A stretch of 64,000 nt of DNA from Isoetes taiwanensis (GCA_021234155.1 JAJEKV010000010.1:19379418-19443417), one strand, 5' to 3'; shown: positions 21,500 to 32,480, counted from the stretch's first letter. The notes: generated by a model not told the origin, from the letters alone. Translations and numbers: made by a program.

Positions 21500-23358
21500 T
21501 GTGACGTTCCAGCACAGTATACGCTCCCAGGACGTATATTGTACTGCCACGTCACGCGTACACGCCACCCCGATTGACGTGTACGCCAACGTATAGCCAA
21601 GTGGGTAGCCCTAGGGGGCAACTTGCTAAGAATGTGCATTAGTATTAATGTGCACATTTTCCAATGTACACATTAATGTGGGCACACATTTCCATGTGGC
21701 CACTTGATGCCAAGTGGGCCATACCCATAGGTGCAAGTAATGTGCACATTTTCCAATGTACACATTCATTAATGTGCACACATTTCCATGTGAGCACATT
21801 TGGGTGCACACATTTCCATGTGGGCACATTTGGCCACCTAGCCCTTAAAGGCAAGTGGGCCCATTACCAATTATCCCACATGCCAAAAGGGGATAATTGG
21901 AAACCCTAGCCACCCCCTTGTCTATATAGGGTTGGAAACCCTAACTAACCTAATTTTCGATTTTAGGGTTTCAGAACTCTGTTTTGGCTGCCTCAACAGC
22001 CAAAACCGCATCCCAGACTCTGACTGGGAGAATTGCAACCTTAGTTTCTCTAGATTCGAGCGTTCAGCAGGATGGTCGAGCTCAGGTCAGGAGGAGTCTC
22101 TCTCAAGGATCGGTATTTAATAATTAGATAGTCTAAACCCCTGTTTTAGTCATTGAATCAAAGAGGTTTAGCCTATTAAGTTGCCCATAGCAGCCCTCTA
22201 GAACTCTAGATAGCGATTCTAACTAAAGAACCTAACTCTATGATATAGATTAGATCTTGTTCTTTAGTTCTTCCGTGATGTACATGGATGATGTATCTCT
22301 CGCGGAACTCCTTGTATTGGGAAGGGGGTAGAGACCTAAAGCTTTGTAGTTGATGCCCTAGAGTAGCCCTCTAGCATTAATAGGGAAGGTTGCGCCTGCG
22401 TACAATAGCCAGCGTGTTGTGTTCTTAGGGTCGACCGTTGATAAGTGGTGGTGTGTCCATAGCTGGTTGCTCTCTCGGGATGTAAAGTCTACCCGGAGAG
22501 CACCGCAGACTACGCTTTAATACTCGTGGACTGCGTGCACCCCGAAGTATGAGTTCGGACACCCGCTGGGGATAAGAAGCCGTGGTTCCTCGGCACGGTG
22601 CCGTGGGTTTTTCAGCCGAGGCCGGGTCGCGGGTGATTGTCCGGTACTGGGGCCGGACCTGGTCGTGGTGGTAGTTCCCTTCAAGTGGGTTAAAGTCGAA
22701 TCACTGGGACAGTTGGTGTCCTCTAGTCCGCCCTGCTATGGCATTGATCATCCGGGTGGGGAGAGAGACCTCCCACCACCTCATCGGGTCAGGGGAGATG
22801 TAACACGGCTATAGCCCCTTTGGCTACGATCCCGCAGGCTACGGCCCAACCCCCGTTCTTCAACCTATCTCGCAAAGTGTACGCAGGAGGGGCGGATGGA
22901 GGGATAAACCTAAGCCATGTTCTTATGCCAGCCAAATCCATTGCCATGAATTCTCATGCGCGAATGAACTCCTCGGAGACCCAAGCCGGGTCGGTCATCC
23001 CTTTGAGTCCGAGCCTTGGGTAGGATTCCCCTATGTGATGTGCTGATCTTTGTCTATGCAGATATGTGGAGGGCCATCCTTCGTGATGGTCATATGATGT
23101 TGATGTATGTGCTCGCGACATGTATGTTTTACGCCCGCAGCTAGGTAGGCCCTCGAGGGAGACGGGGTGCAATGACCCTTCCACTCTTCCCACCTGGAAC
23201 CCGCCACGGTGTCTGTGGAGGGTGTGTCATGTGGAGGGCCCCGTGATTAGCATGGAGACCGGTATGGGGATGTTGGGGTCTTGAGATCAATATTGAAGTA
23301 TCCCTTGTATGGTAGCCGTTGCGAGGGCACCGATACCGGAGAGTAGGGGGACGCCACA
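21500..23358 (+). repeat. 3' LTR of element A
   Basis: 1859-bp LTR ending CGCCACA before the TGCAT duplication. It matches the 5' LTR overall but has many small indels. Its last ~100 bases contain a GTCTTGAGATCAATATTGAA stretch absent from the 5' LTR and nearly identical to locus 1 sequence at 23449-23471. Confidence 0.88.
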
Positions 23359-23363
23359 TGCAT

Positions 23364-23520
23364 TGATTTAACAACCAAATGATTTCATCATCTTGGAGGC
23401 CCAATGGTGCCGTGTAAGGAAACTTTCCTCATCTTAACCTTTTTAGTCTTGAGATCAAATATTGAAGTATTCATCTTGAGGAGGCACTCGGGTCCCATTG
23501 GTCCTAAGCAGTATGAATAC
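23364..23520 (-). pseudogene. Locus 1 exon cut by element A (upstream half)
   Basis: Minus-strand frames read NTSIFDLKTKK then GLQDDEIIWLLNQC, matching DTSIFDLHTTEM and QGLDDQELISVLDRL of locus 2 (59040-59110). The frame enters the TGCAT duplication and continues after element A at 9691 with INKEVLYKK. Confidence 0.75.
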
Positions 23521-23699
23521 CGCGAATTTTAAGCATAAGCATCCCATGAAAACAATTCGCTCCACTTTGCAATTGGCGGACAAATCGGCCCTTAGCGTAT
23601 GAAAGACGATCTTGTGTGGCATCTGAGGGACCTCCACCAAATATACTAACCGAAGCCGCCTAGTTTCAATGTTGCACTAACGCCTCGCACTTCCTCCAT

Positions 23700-24400
23700 T
23701 TTCCTGTTTTTGATTAGGGTTCTCCACGGTTAGCTCTTCTAGTGTTGTTGTTTGGAGTGGAGCATCCTTTTCTTATCCCAAGGAAGCACGTCTGTTGGCA
23801 TAGGAACTTGGCTGGATTCCTCACCATCGCCCTCAATATTTCTCTTGCATGCTCGCCAATTGGGTCATACCTCCCGCTAACAAGACTTGACTTATGTGAT
23901 CTCACCGGGCCGGTCAACATGGATGGGATGCGACGCTACCGACATCAACATGGATGGATGACAATTGTAAAAGATTGGCAGATGAAGTGGGTAGTTGTTT
24001 GACATACTTGACCTACTCTACTACTTGTATTGCCTTGATATATCCGACTCTATTCCACCAAATATAATTAACCTTTTATAAAGAAAAAGAGCCCATTTCG
24101 ATTTCAATGTTGCATTTTCTGCCAAAATGCCATCAATACATTGTTTGTCCCGGTTTGCTTAGCCGGTTGGATGTCCTGCCTCAATAGAATCTGTCAGCAA
24201 TAATAAGGGAAGCATACATTAGGGTTCTCCACGGTTAGCTCTTCTAGTGTTGTGATGGAGCATCCTTTTCTTATCCCAAGGAAGCATCGCCTCCGGTAGG
24301 AACTTGGAGAATTCCTCACCATAAGCCCTCAATATTTCTCTTGCATGCTTTGGTCATACCCCCTTCAAGACTTGACTTATGTGATCTAGGTCAACATGGA
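23700..24400 (-). pseudogene. ParB-like segment of locus 1, duplicated
   Basis: Minus-strand SGRYDPIGEHAREILRAMVR (23714-23920) aligns with SRRYDKQHSLEIVNSMIENP of locus 2 (60034-60357). A second, shorter copy of the same DNA starts at about 24222 (TTCTCCACGGTTAGCTCTTC and ATCCTTTTCTTATCCCAAGG occur in both), so the exon was tandemly duplicated and the second copy partly deleted. In locus 2 the segment ends IHFMIIDGQ, like the signature of ParB/sulfiredoxin-fold domains. Confidence 0.45.
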
Positions 24401-25280
24401 TGGGAATTGGCCAAGTGGGAGTTAATGCAAGATATTTGACTAGGCCTCCACCGGCAATTTTTTTTGAGGCCATCAAAAATGCCATCAACATGCTTGAATG
24501 GGATGTCCTTTCCTAAGTCCAAAAACATGACATCCAATATCATTTTTGATGCTTCATCTCCAGTGTAGTAACTTGGAGAAGGTCCTTCTCCTCATGCGTA
24601 GACACCTTCACTCTTTGAATTGAGGACAGATTTTGAGGCCATCCGCATTTTTGAAACACTCGGCCTCCACGTCCTTCTTCATAATGTGTAACGGACGAGA
24701 TCTTTCTTTGTGGTTCTTCACAACCTCCACTAGGAGTTGGCAACAGATGTCATCCCCGCTCCTCACAAGTGATAAGAATACCTTGTTTCTTCATAAGATC
24801 GGTCTCTTTCTTTTCCTCGAGTGTAACACAAGATCCACCTTACCATTTGTTTTGCCTACATCAACATACCACTTTAAGACTGCCATCCATCTTCTCCTCG
24901 AGGCATGGAGGATCGTGGTTCGCTTTCGATAATGGATCCGCTTATCATCCATCGACAATGCATAGGATAAAGGTCCTCATTGGGCTTTCCTTCTTCGTCA
25001 GCTGGGCGGAGTCTGGAGTATCTTTCGAGCCTCTTGCTTTCTTAGGAGGAGGTGTAGGAACAAATTATTCGGTTTTGTCTCTTCTTCCCTCGCAAATCCG
25101 GCGGTGCAATACACGCTTAGCTAATTTCGGTGGTCATCAATTCCGCCAGCTAAAGCACCGAATGGCATACATGATCCCGATTCTACGGACATGCACTCAT
25201 AAAGCGCGTGCCAATAAAGATGCAGGCCATAAAACCGGCAGCCAACTAAACACGGTCATACTACTTTACAAATTATAGAC
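24401..25280 (-). pseudogene. N-terminal region of the locus 1 minus-strand gene
   Basis: Minus-strand frames contain PPPKKARGSKDTPDSAQLTK, then GSLKWYVDVGKTNGKVDLVL and LVEVVKNHK, matching locus 2 (GSEWYVEIFKT, RGKTDLIFMSR, LLVEVGQKHKK at 60616-60850). Several stops and frame changes interrupt it. No known domain was recognised. Confidence 0.5.
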
Positions 25281-25459
25281 ATAACAGCTTAATCACGAAA
25301 GCGGGGACAATTTAACGGGGAAGGACATTTATTATGCAGATGCAAATACAAGTCACAGCAGAAATGAGCAGCAAAAGAAATGATAGAGGGGAGCAAATAC
25401 AGTAAATACAGAGCAATGAACAATGAATGAATAACACACAGAATGATGACAATACTGAC

Positions 25460-25520
25460 CTTGAGCATCTTCTCTCGCGGCCCGGCCTGAGTTTGGAGCA
25501 GCACGACCTTTGGGCGGCAT
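25460..25520 (-). CDS. First coding exon of the locus 1 minus-strand gene
   Basis: ATG at 25520 gives MPPKGRAAPNSGRAAREDAQ and then a good donor (AAG|GTCAGT). Same position and low-complexity Gly/Arg character as the locus 2 exon at 61649-61776. The rest of the gene is broken, so any product would be truncated. Confidence 0.5.
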
Positions 25521-25654
25521 CTTCGTGATTTCTTGAGTTCCTGAGCGCCTAGGAGTTCTTAAGCGTCTCGGAGCAAGTCGACAATCAAAAAGCAAGAAAT
25601 GGAATTCAAAAACTTATATAGATTTGCATAAGGCGATTAGGTCGGCTTTAGATC

Positions 25655-26050
25655 GATGGGTTTCATTCGGATCGACTTTTCACGACGGTCCGATAAAAGC
25701 GAGCGGTTATTAAAATATCGCGGATCGACTTCTAATCGACGGTCCGATAGAAGGGAGCGGATATTTAAATTTCGCGGATCGACTTTTAATCGACGGTTAG
25801 CAATCTTACGATTGGGCCTAATGGACGGGACGCGATCGTACGAGCAGTAAATGGCTCTACGACCGCCGTATTGTCAAATCCCATAATTAGATTTCACTCA
25901 GCGGCTAGAAAAGCAGTACAATTAACGGATAATTTGAAACTACCACCTAATCTTGCCGCCAGCCGTTCTTGTCATTCGAACTCGAAAGAACTTGGAAGAA
26001 CAGGAAGAACTCGAAAGAACTCGGAAGAACTGGGAAGAAGCCGGCGCCTG
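25655..26050. repeat. Tandem repeats in the divergent promoter region of locus 1
   Basis: A ~60-bp unit containing CGGATCGACTT(T/C)TAATCGACGG is repeated about three times at 25672-25797. A short AAGAAC(T)CGAAAGAACT(T/C)GGAAG repeat lies at 25978-26040. Both are between the divergent genes. Confidence 0.7.
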
Positions 26051-26089
26051 AGCGATGTCGAGCGCCTTCATGTAAGTTCATCTACTCTT

Positions 26090-26382
26090 CCGGAACCCAA
26101 GCTCCAAATTAATCCCACGATCTTGCGACATTGAACAGCGTTGGGGAAGAATGCTACATGCCGATTTATTTTAATTTGAAGAGGAGGGTGGAAATTGCAA
26201 GATAGAATCGGTCGATCCGAAGCAACCTGCCATGGAGTTCCTCTTGAAATGATCATGTGAAGATTCTAGTAACCATTTGCCATTTCAACGACGAAGCATT
26301 ACCTGAAGGCATCCCGATGGAGACACAAAGTGGGTGAAAGCATGGAACCTTTGTTGCATGGCATGAATGGGCTTTAAAGAAG
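26090..26382 (+). pseudogene. DUF8039-like remnant, locus 1
   Basis: Plus-strand sequence contains CCATGGAGTTCCTCTTGAAA and VGES, and ends at a donor AAG|GTGAGT (26383). It aligns with the intact exon of locus 2 (62268-62511; CHGVPLGNN, VGESVGTFVAWP) but is interrupted by stops and frame changes. Confidence 0.5.
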
Positions 26383-26761
26383 GTGAGTTTCATTTTCTTG
26401 GAAGACATAGAGGAAGATTGAGTGCTCATACTAAAATGCACAAACTGATTCTGTCATATGTATGAAATTAAAAGGCTTGCATGCCAGACCATTCATATAA
26501 TATTGCAAAAATATAAGGCCTGCAGACCAGAGCATTCAGGAATTCAAAAAACACTGTTTTCTTTACATGGATGGGATATTCTTTACATGGCATTCTTTAC
26601 ATTGTTTTAATTACATCTGTGTGTTATTTACCTAGGTGTTATTAATCTGTGTGTTGTTCCTCAGTAGTCTCAAATGCTGGCACAATAGTCTCAAATGCTG
26701 TTGAAAAAAGATAAACTGGCATACAAGATTCTGGCAAATAAAATAGTGCAGCTTCGAGGTC
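26383..26761. other. No gene seen
   Basis: AT-rich sequence with small direct repeats (TTCTTTACATGG, AGTCTCAAATGCTG). Nothing coding was found. Confidence 0.5.
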
Positions 26762-27132
26762 TGCAACTCTAATTATCGGGAGAAGACTGAAAAGAGACAA
26801 GATTCAAAACTCATCTAGCCTTCATGTGCTAGCTCTACTCATATATATAGTACAATGGCCTTTGGCCCAATATAGACACTCTGACTGATCTCGGTGCCGA
26901 CTCCTGGAAGGAGGCCTGATTTGCAGGAATGCTGGCGGTGCCTTTTGAGGTGCCTGGGATCACGCTGACGTGGGCGGTGATGACCCGTCACTTGTCTGAG
27001 CGCCTCCTTTTCTGCAGCTTGGTCTTCTGTGGGGCCTTGGATGTCTGACCCGTGGTTGACTGTGGGTCCTTGTTCTTGACCTGGTCCGTCATATGCATGA
27101 ATAGTCCTGTACCAGGAGGCACAGGACTAACA
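26762..27132 (-). repeat. 3' LTR of element C
   Basis: On the minus strand it starts TGTTAGTCCTGTGCC and ends near TTGCA. It matches 37447-37805 closely (GGTGCCGACTCCTGGAAGG, TGACCCGTCACTTGTCTGAG). Confidence 0.85.
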
Positions 27133-27147
27133 CTCTCCCCCACCAAA
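27133..27147 (-). promoter_or_regulatory. Polypurine tract of element C
   Basis: Minus-strand TTTGGTGGGGGAGAG directly before the 3' LTR start TGTTAG. Confidence 0.75.
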
Positions 27148-28640
27148 CGACACTCAGAGTGAAGAAAAGGAGGAAGTGTTTTCGAGGGCGGAAGCCATCC
27201 GGTTCGAAAGTGATCCTCACGGGGAGTGAGGACGGCACCATTATGGTACTTGCCAATGAGATCCCGGGCGTGTTTGTAGAGCAGGAGGAGTGTTGAGGCC
27301 AAGGGCAGGATCTACATCAATGAGAAAACGAGATCGTACCATGTCTTCAAGGGCAGCATGGGCGTCTGAAGAAACAAACTGACATTCCATGAGTAGGCAG
27401 GTCTGGAGGCCGAAGACACTGACGCTGGCATTCGGATTGCAGTGAAAAATGGGACGCCGACGATTTAAGGAGCCGAGCAAGATGCATTTGAGAGCAGCAC
27501 AAAACCCCGCTTGAAGATGGACAAGGATCCGGTGAGGTGGCGTGCATTCTCCGCAAGAAGGTGTCAAGACCATGAAGCGCATCACAGGCGCTGCCAACCA
27601 CGCCATTAGCAATATAGATCCAATTCATGGTGTTATCAAGAGTGGCACCCCCTCCCAATCGAGCGCGCGAACAAAACGGGGATCCCACCGGAGATCCGCC
27701 GAGATCCGAGGTGGAGTCCATCCAAAGATGGCCATCCATGACCTTGGTCCAAAAGGGCGACGCCAATCGAGGTCGTGAACCCGGGCGTGGAGGAACACCT
27801 AGGGAAGCATAGGGAGAGGGAATCATGCCCCATGTGGGGTGGCCGAGCCCGCCCCAATTCACCGACAAGGGCCGGATCAAGAGCTTTACACCAACGATCC
27901 CGCATGAGGCGCAGAGTTGAGAGTTGACAGAGGGCTATCCCAGCCCGTGGGGACCGCCTTGCTATCCGTAAGAGCACACGAATTGATTGTACCCCGCGAG
28001 GTGTTGCATGTAAACTTGTGCATAGGGAAGATCCTGGATGTCCCGTGATACTTCCTTATTTGTTGCAAAGACTTCCGCTTGCCGAGAGGCAAATGATGAG
28101 CAAGCTCGTGCATGTACTCTTGATGAAGAGCGTGGGTCCGAGCATGATCAGAATGAGATAGGGGTTGTTATCCCGAAGCAACCATTGAAGGGTGGGGTCA
28201 CCCGAAAAGTTCCCGTCGCGGGCCCATCCCGAAATCTCCCTGTATCACCCAGATAGAAATCATGAAAAATGTAAGCCATGGGCTGAACAATTTGAAGGTG
28301 ATGAAGTCCGGATCGTCAGTAGTTGAATGAGATCAAAGACCAAAAGGGCACAAAGATAAACCTTTGTCTTCAATTGAGAGTTCCGCCGATCCGAAGAAAA
28401 TCAGAGTGCGCAGTGAACATCCACAGACCATCAGCCCCATGCCACTTCGTAAGAAAGAGGTGGCGGTGGGCAACCACATAATCCGAGATAGCGTGAAGGA
28501 ACTGGGAAATCAACAAAGTACTGGCTAACAATGGCAATATAGCCGCCGTGTTTGGTTCAGGCCTCATCGCCAGATCAATAGCGCGGTCAGAATCGTTGTT
28601 CAAGGTCACGGATCCGGTGGTCCTTTTCTAACGTAAGTCG
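27148..28640 (-). other. Element C 3' region without a supported gene
   Basis: Open frames on both strands overlap here (for example 27347-27880 minus) but show no recognisable domain and are partly mirror-frame artefacts. It lies between the coiled-coil ORF and the polypurine tract. Confidence 0.4.
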
Positions 28641-28648
28641 TGGATCGG

Positions 28649-29095
28649 TCACGGACCCGTTTTCGAAGTGTTGACCTCGCGGAGGTGGATTGCCCAGAGC
28701 ATTGAGTCGGGGCACGGCAATCTCGGGCCATCAAGAATTTTTCGCTCAACCTCCGTAAGCTGATCTTGGAGAGATGTGAGCTGTGAAGTCTGCGTGGAAA
28801 GCTGAGCCGTCAAGGAGGCAATTTGAGCGTCACGCTCGGTAAGGTTTTGAACTTGAGAGCTGTAATTGTCACAAAGCTCTGAGTACAAGGCGTCAAGCTT
28901 AGCAATATCTTTCTCGTGTTGGTCGTGTGGTTAGTCCACTCGTCTAGCACATTGAGGTCTCGTGTTCGAACCTCACTAGGATCTTGGCATCCTAGGACCT
29001 TTGGCCCCTGGTATCCTTGTAGGGGGTGGTGCTCCTTGAAGAGGGAGCGTCGTATATCCTAAAGGATGCTGGCTGGTGCTACGACGTAAAAAATA

Positions 29096-29131
<36 letters not shown>

Positions 29132-30321
29132 TCACTCAGGAGAGTATCTTTTGACTTGTTGTGCTCCAATAAGTCCTGAATTTCGGATTGGAGTTGAGCC
29201 TGCTGATCTGTAAGTAGGCTGGTCTGATCCTGTGCACTTTTGAGATCTATACGGGCCTGTAAGAGAGCTCCGTGCTTGTGTTGAAGTTGGGCTTCCAAAG
29301 TTTGAACTTGGGCAGTTGCAGCTTGAAGATCACGGTGAACCGCATCTGAGGCCGCCAGGGCCGTTTGAACCCCATTCATAAGAGCTTCTTGGGATTCTTG
29401 TAACTTTAGAACAGCAGCTTGAGCATCCTGCTGATACTGATACAACAGCTGACGAGGGTGCTGTGGTGGTGGAGCCTGCTGTTGCCTGGTTTGCGATGTT
29501 TGTGAGACATGGTGTGAACTGGACTTGGATTCTGTAGCGGAGGAGGAGACAGTGACATGTGAGTGCGGAATTTTGACATGACCAGAGGAAGAAGGGCGTG
29601 AAGTGCCGACTTGGTGAGTCTGAGGAAGGGACCTCTGAGTGGAATCATGAGAATGAGGAGGTGTGGGAGGAAAGTAATGATGGATGATGGCTTGAAAGTG
29701 GCCTCCCACGGAAACTTCAGAGATAGAAGTGGCAGCCCGAAGACGGTCCACCTCTTGGAGAAGACGATAGAACAGCAATTGGGGCCAATCAATGTGGTGG
29801 TTGGAGTGCGTAGCAGTGAGCACAATATTATAGAAAGGCTTATTGATATGGGTGTTCTTGATAGAATACCCAAGGAACTTGCGCCACAGAAACTTAACAA
29901 AAGTTTCATGAGGTTTGTCTATATTTGTCAGGCGATGCACATTGGCGTGATAAGGAGGTGCACCAAACTCTGTGACATCTAGATCCTGTATGGCAGACCA
30001 AGATAAACAAGGGGTTTGCAAAGGAATATGGAATACCTCTGAAATCAAGTGTTGAGTCAGCGAAATGGTGGTGCCATCGACCACTGTGGTGTATCCATGC
30101 GGGCTGTTGACGATGTTAGCGATGAACTGCTTCAACCGGGTCGATTTGGAGCGGAAGTTCCATTTGAGAGAATTCAGAAAAGTTTCGGGCGCTCGCGACT
30201 TCACGATTTGGGCCAACAAGGGCTTCACCGGAAAGTGGGCGCCAAGAAAGATACTGACTCGAAAAAGAGCCGGTTCCTCGGGAGCGAGAGTTTGAAGTGT
30301 AGAAAATTTTGGTGCAGCCAT
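28649..30321 (-). pseudogene. Element C sense extra ORF: PF20167-like domain plus coiled coil, split by a SINE
   Basis: Minus-strand ORF from ATG 30321 (MAAPKFSTLQ). Residues about 60-200 contain LKQFIANIVNSPHGY, VVDGTTISLTQHLISEVFHI and a Pro-rich linker. The spacing resembles the 'putative plant transposon protein' domain (PF20167) often found in retrotransposon extra ORFs. The C-terminal part is a long Gln/Ala/Leu-rich coiled coil. At 29130 the frame runs into a (GA)n tract belonging to an inserted SINE, and the coiled coil resumes at 28888 (YSELCDNYSSQVQNLTERDA) and ends at 28649. Position between pol and the 3' LTR in sense orientation is that of the env-like ORF of some Ty3/gypsy lineages, but no membrane segment was seen. 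Role unknown. Confidence 0.55.
28915..29128 (+). mobile_element. tRNA-derived SINE inserted in the element C extra ORF
   Basis: A-box-like GTGGTTAGTCCACTCG, B-box GTGTTCGAACC, a ~100-bp body and a (TC)n tail at 29098-29128. It interrupts the coiled-coil ORF. A short possible target duplication (TCTTT(C/G)TC) lies before the head and after the tail. Confidence 0.65.
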
Positions 30322-30819
30322 GGCAAAGATTTTGCGAAAAGAAACAATTGATTCAAAAGCGGAGGACGAAAGCAAAGAACGGAGGACGAAGGCGCAGAGG
30401 GATGAAAAGGTTTTAAGGCGCGCCAATGGAGGCGAAGAGGCATGATGAGGACAAAATGGCAACCGTTGATGGTGCCAGGTGTTGAAAGATGCCAAGGAGG
30501 CGATTGAGAGGCAAAAATTTGGCTAAGTCCCCAAACAACACAGGGAGAAGCAATGAACGGTGGAGATGAGACGTGAGAAAATGATCGGATGTGACAGGTG
30601 GCCAAAGGACACGCAGTAATGGTCGACGGGCATGAAAAGAAAGAATGGCATTTAATGCTGGCAACTCGAAGTGGGATATCATTAAAACGAATGTGTCAGA
30701 GGGTACCATGGCTAGATATGCGGCGGGAGAAAAGATTCTCAAGTTAGAAACAGCCTTGCATTGCAACACGTTGGCGATTTTTTGATTGGTCCACGTCGAC
30801 AAGGAGTTCCTCGGTTGGC

Positions 30820-30828
30820 TATATAAGA
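30820..30828 (+). promoter_or_regulatory. TATA box antisense to element C
   Basis: CTATATAAG on the plus strand, about 37 bases before the ATG at 30857. Confidence 0.45.
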
Positions 30829-30856
30829 TGAACCGGGAGTGAAGCGAAGACATCCG

Positions 30857-31123
30857 ATGGCGCTCAGCATGGCGGCTGCTGGTTTGAACGAGAACTGCAC
30901 TATGCCCACTAACTGTCAGGAGTGGATTACCTGCAAAATGAACTGTCTGGACCTCTGGCGCTGCCACAATCGTGGCCTGAGAATGGATGGCTGGTGTTCC
31001 GGGATGGCTGAACATCCCGATCCTCATACCAACGGGATGGAGGTGGTTCTGCACCTTCGCTGGAACCCTGAGCAGAACCTCTACCACCTCCTCCGCATCA
31101 CCTCTGCTCCGAACCCGGAGTAG
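30857..31123 (+). CDS. Small Cys-rich antisense ORF in element C
   Basis: 88-codon plus-strand ORF, MALSMAAAGLNENCTMPTNC onward, with six Cys, four Trp and an amphipathic end (VVLHLRWNPEQNLYHLLRIT). It lies antisense to element C between integrase and the sense extra ORF. A TATA box precedes it and a T-rich region with TATAATATAAATATG follows. I know that some Tat-lineage elements (Grande, Retand) carry antisense ORFs in this place; I do not recognise this protein. The long minus frame over the same region (30413-31390) looks like its mirror. Confidence 0.45.
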   Translation: MALSMAAAGLNENCTMPTNCQEWITCKMNCLDLWRCHNRGLRMDGWCSGMAEHPDPHTNGMEVVLHLRWNPEQNLYHLLRITSAPNPE

Positions 31124-31271
31124 AGGGTTTTCTCTTTTGTTTTCCTTAGGAATTAGTAGATAGGGCTCTGAGCCCGTTTTTGTATATAGGGCAGTGCCCA
31201 TAGCGGAAATAGCTGGGCTGTGCCCACATTTTGTAAGAAAATTCCACCTATAATATAAATATGCCGCCGTT

Positions 31272-32480
31272 TTAGTCACTATCTGTGGTGTTTGCGTCTT
31301 GAACTGTATCTGTTTGTGGATTTGCACTGTCTGTGGTATGAAATGTTTTGAGGCAAAAGCCATTAACCAGTGTAGGTAATGGAGTTCCATCTAACTCAGC
31401 CAGCTGGAAAACGCTGGGTTTAACCACTTGAATAATTTGATAAGGGCCAAGCCATCGAAACTTAAGCTTACCCGAAAAATTTTTGTACCTAGAATCATAA
31501 AGAAGAACCAAATCTCCTTCTTTGAATGTTTTTGTCTTCAAATGTTTGTCATGTAGAGATTTTTGCAACCGTTGTCCATGAAGAACACGAATATAAGCAT
31601 CCCTTCGAAGTTCATCCAACTGTTCCAATTGATAGACCCGTTCTTTGAGTGCAGCAGGCGGATTATGGGCAGTAGCCAGTTGAAAACGGAGAGTGGGTAG
31701 GATGTATTCAAACGGCATGAGAGCTTCCTGACCATAAATCAATTTGAAAGGAGTGTGACCTGTAGCGATTTTGAAACAAGTATTGTAGGCCCAAACAACA
31801 GTAGGAAGCTTTGTTTGCCAGTCTGTGCGAGAAGCGTCACAAATTTTCTTGAGAATTGTGACCAGAGTTTTGTTGGTGCTTTCGGCCAAACCATTACCTT
31901 GAGGATAGTAAGGTGTGCTCTTGTGATGATGTATCAGGAGATAATCCGTCAGCTCCTTGATGGTATGATTGATAAAATGGACACCACGATCACTGACTAG
32001 CTCCGTGGGGCAGCCAAATCGCGTGATAATTTGTTGATAGAGGACTTTGGCTGTGCTGGCCGCAGTGTTGTCTGGAAGTGCGCAAGCTTCCGCCCATTTA
32101 GTAGCGTAGTCAGTGAGAACCAGAATGTAGCGGGCACGGGTGTGCCGCGCAGGAGGATCGATGTGTCCCACAAAATCCGTTCCCCATTTGCTGAAGGGAA
32201 GTGGCGTGGCGACCGGTGTCAAGGGAAGAGCGTCACGGGCCGTGGGCCGTCCCACACGCTGGCAAGCATCACACGTGCGGGCGTGGGCGTGAGCGTCTTT
32301 GAAGAGCGTGGGCCAAAAATACCCAGCGAGAAGGATTTTGCGTGCCGTGGTGTCACCATGAAAATGACCACCACCTAGCCCTTGATGAGCTTCTCGGACA
32401 ATATCGGGAACTTCATGAGGTAGAACACAGCGTCGAAGGATGGTATCCTTACCCTTTTTGTAAAGATGTCCTGCAACCAT
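31272..32480 (-). CDS. Integrase of element C
   Basis: 402-codon frame. The HHCC zinc motif is in HQGLGGGHFH...CDACQRVG, then the DDE core (WGTDFVGHID, LVSDRGVHFINH, YYPQGNGLAESTN with the catalytic Glu), then a GPY/F-type C-terminus (FRWLGPYQIIQVV). It ends without a chromodomain. The frame is open throughout and separated from the RNase H frame by a break near 32490. Confidence 0.9.
   Translation of the reverse strand: MVAGHLYKKGKDTILRRCVLPHEVPDIVREAHQGLGGGHFHGDTTARKILLAGYFWPTLFKDAHAHARTCDACQRVGRPTARDALPLTPVATPLPFSKWGTDFVGHIDPPARHTRARYILVLTDYATKWAEACALPDNTAASTAKVLYQQIITRFGCPTELVSDRGVHFINHTIKELTDYLLIHHHKSTPYYPQGNGLAESTNKTLVTILKKICDASRTDWQTKLPTVVWAYNTCFKIATGHTPFKLIYGQEALMPFEYILPTLRFQLATAHNPPAALKERVYQLEQLDELRRDAYIRVLHGQRLQKSLHDKHLKTKTFKEGDLVLLYDSRYKNFSGKLKFRWLGPYQIIQVVKPSVFQLAELDGTPLPTLVNGFCLKTFHTTDSANPQTDTVQDANTTDSD

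Larger units (their letters stand above)
9697..23358 (+). mobile_element. Element A: H3-carrying chromodomain Ty3/gypsy retrotransposon
   Basis: 13.7-kb LTR retrotransposon with both LTRs (TGTGACG...CGCCACA), target duplication TGCAT (9692-9696 and 23359-23363), initiator-Met primer site and polypurine tract. Between the LTRs lie an H3-like gene, ORF2, gag and a chromodomain pol. All ORFs carry frameshifts or stops. Many lesions look like small CG-rich substitutions (compare 17890-17940 with 43500-43570 of element B), which may be mutation or consensus error. It has inserted into a coding exon of locus 1, in the opposite orientation to that gene. Confidence 0.9.

Noticed and set aside
30413-31390. 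325-codon minus-strand ORF in element C
   Set aside because: No motif or domain, and it overlaps the antisense ORF with its own TATA box; best read as a mirror frame.
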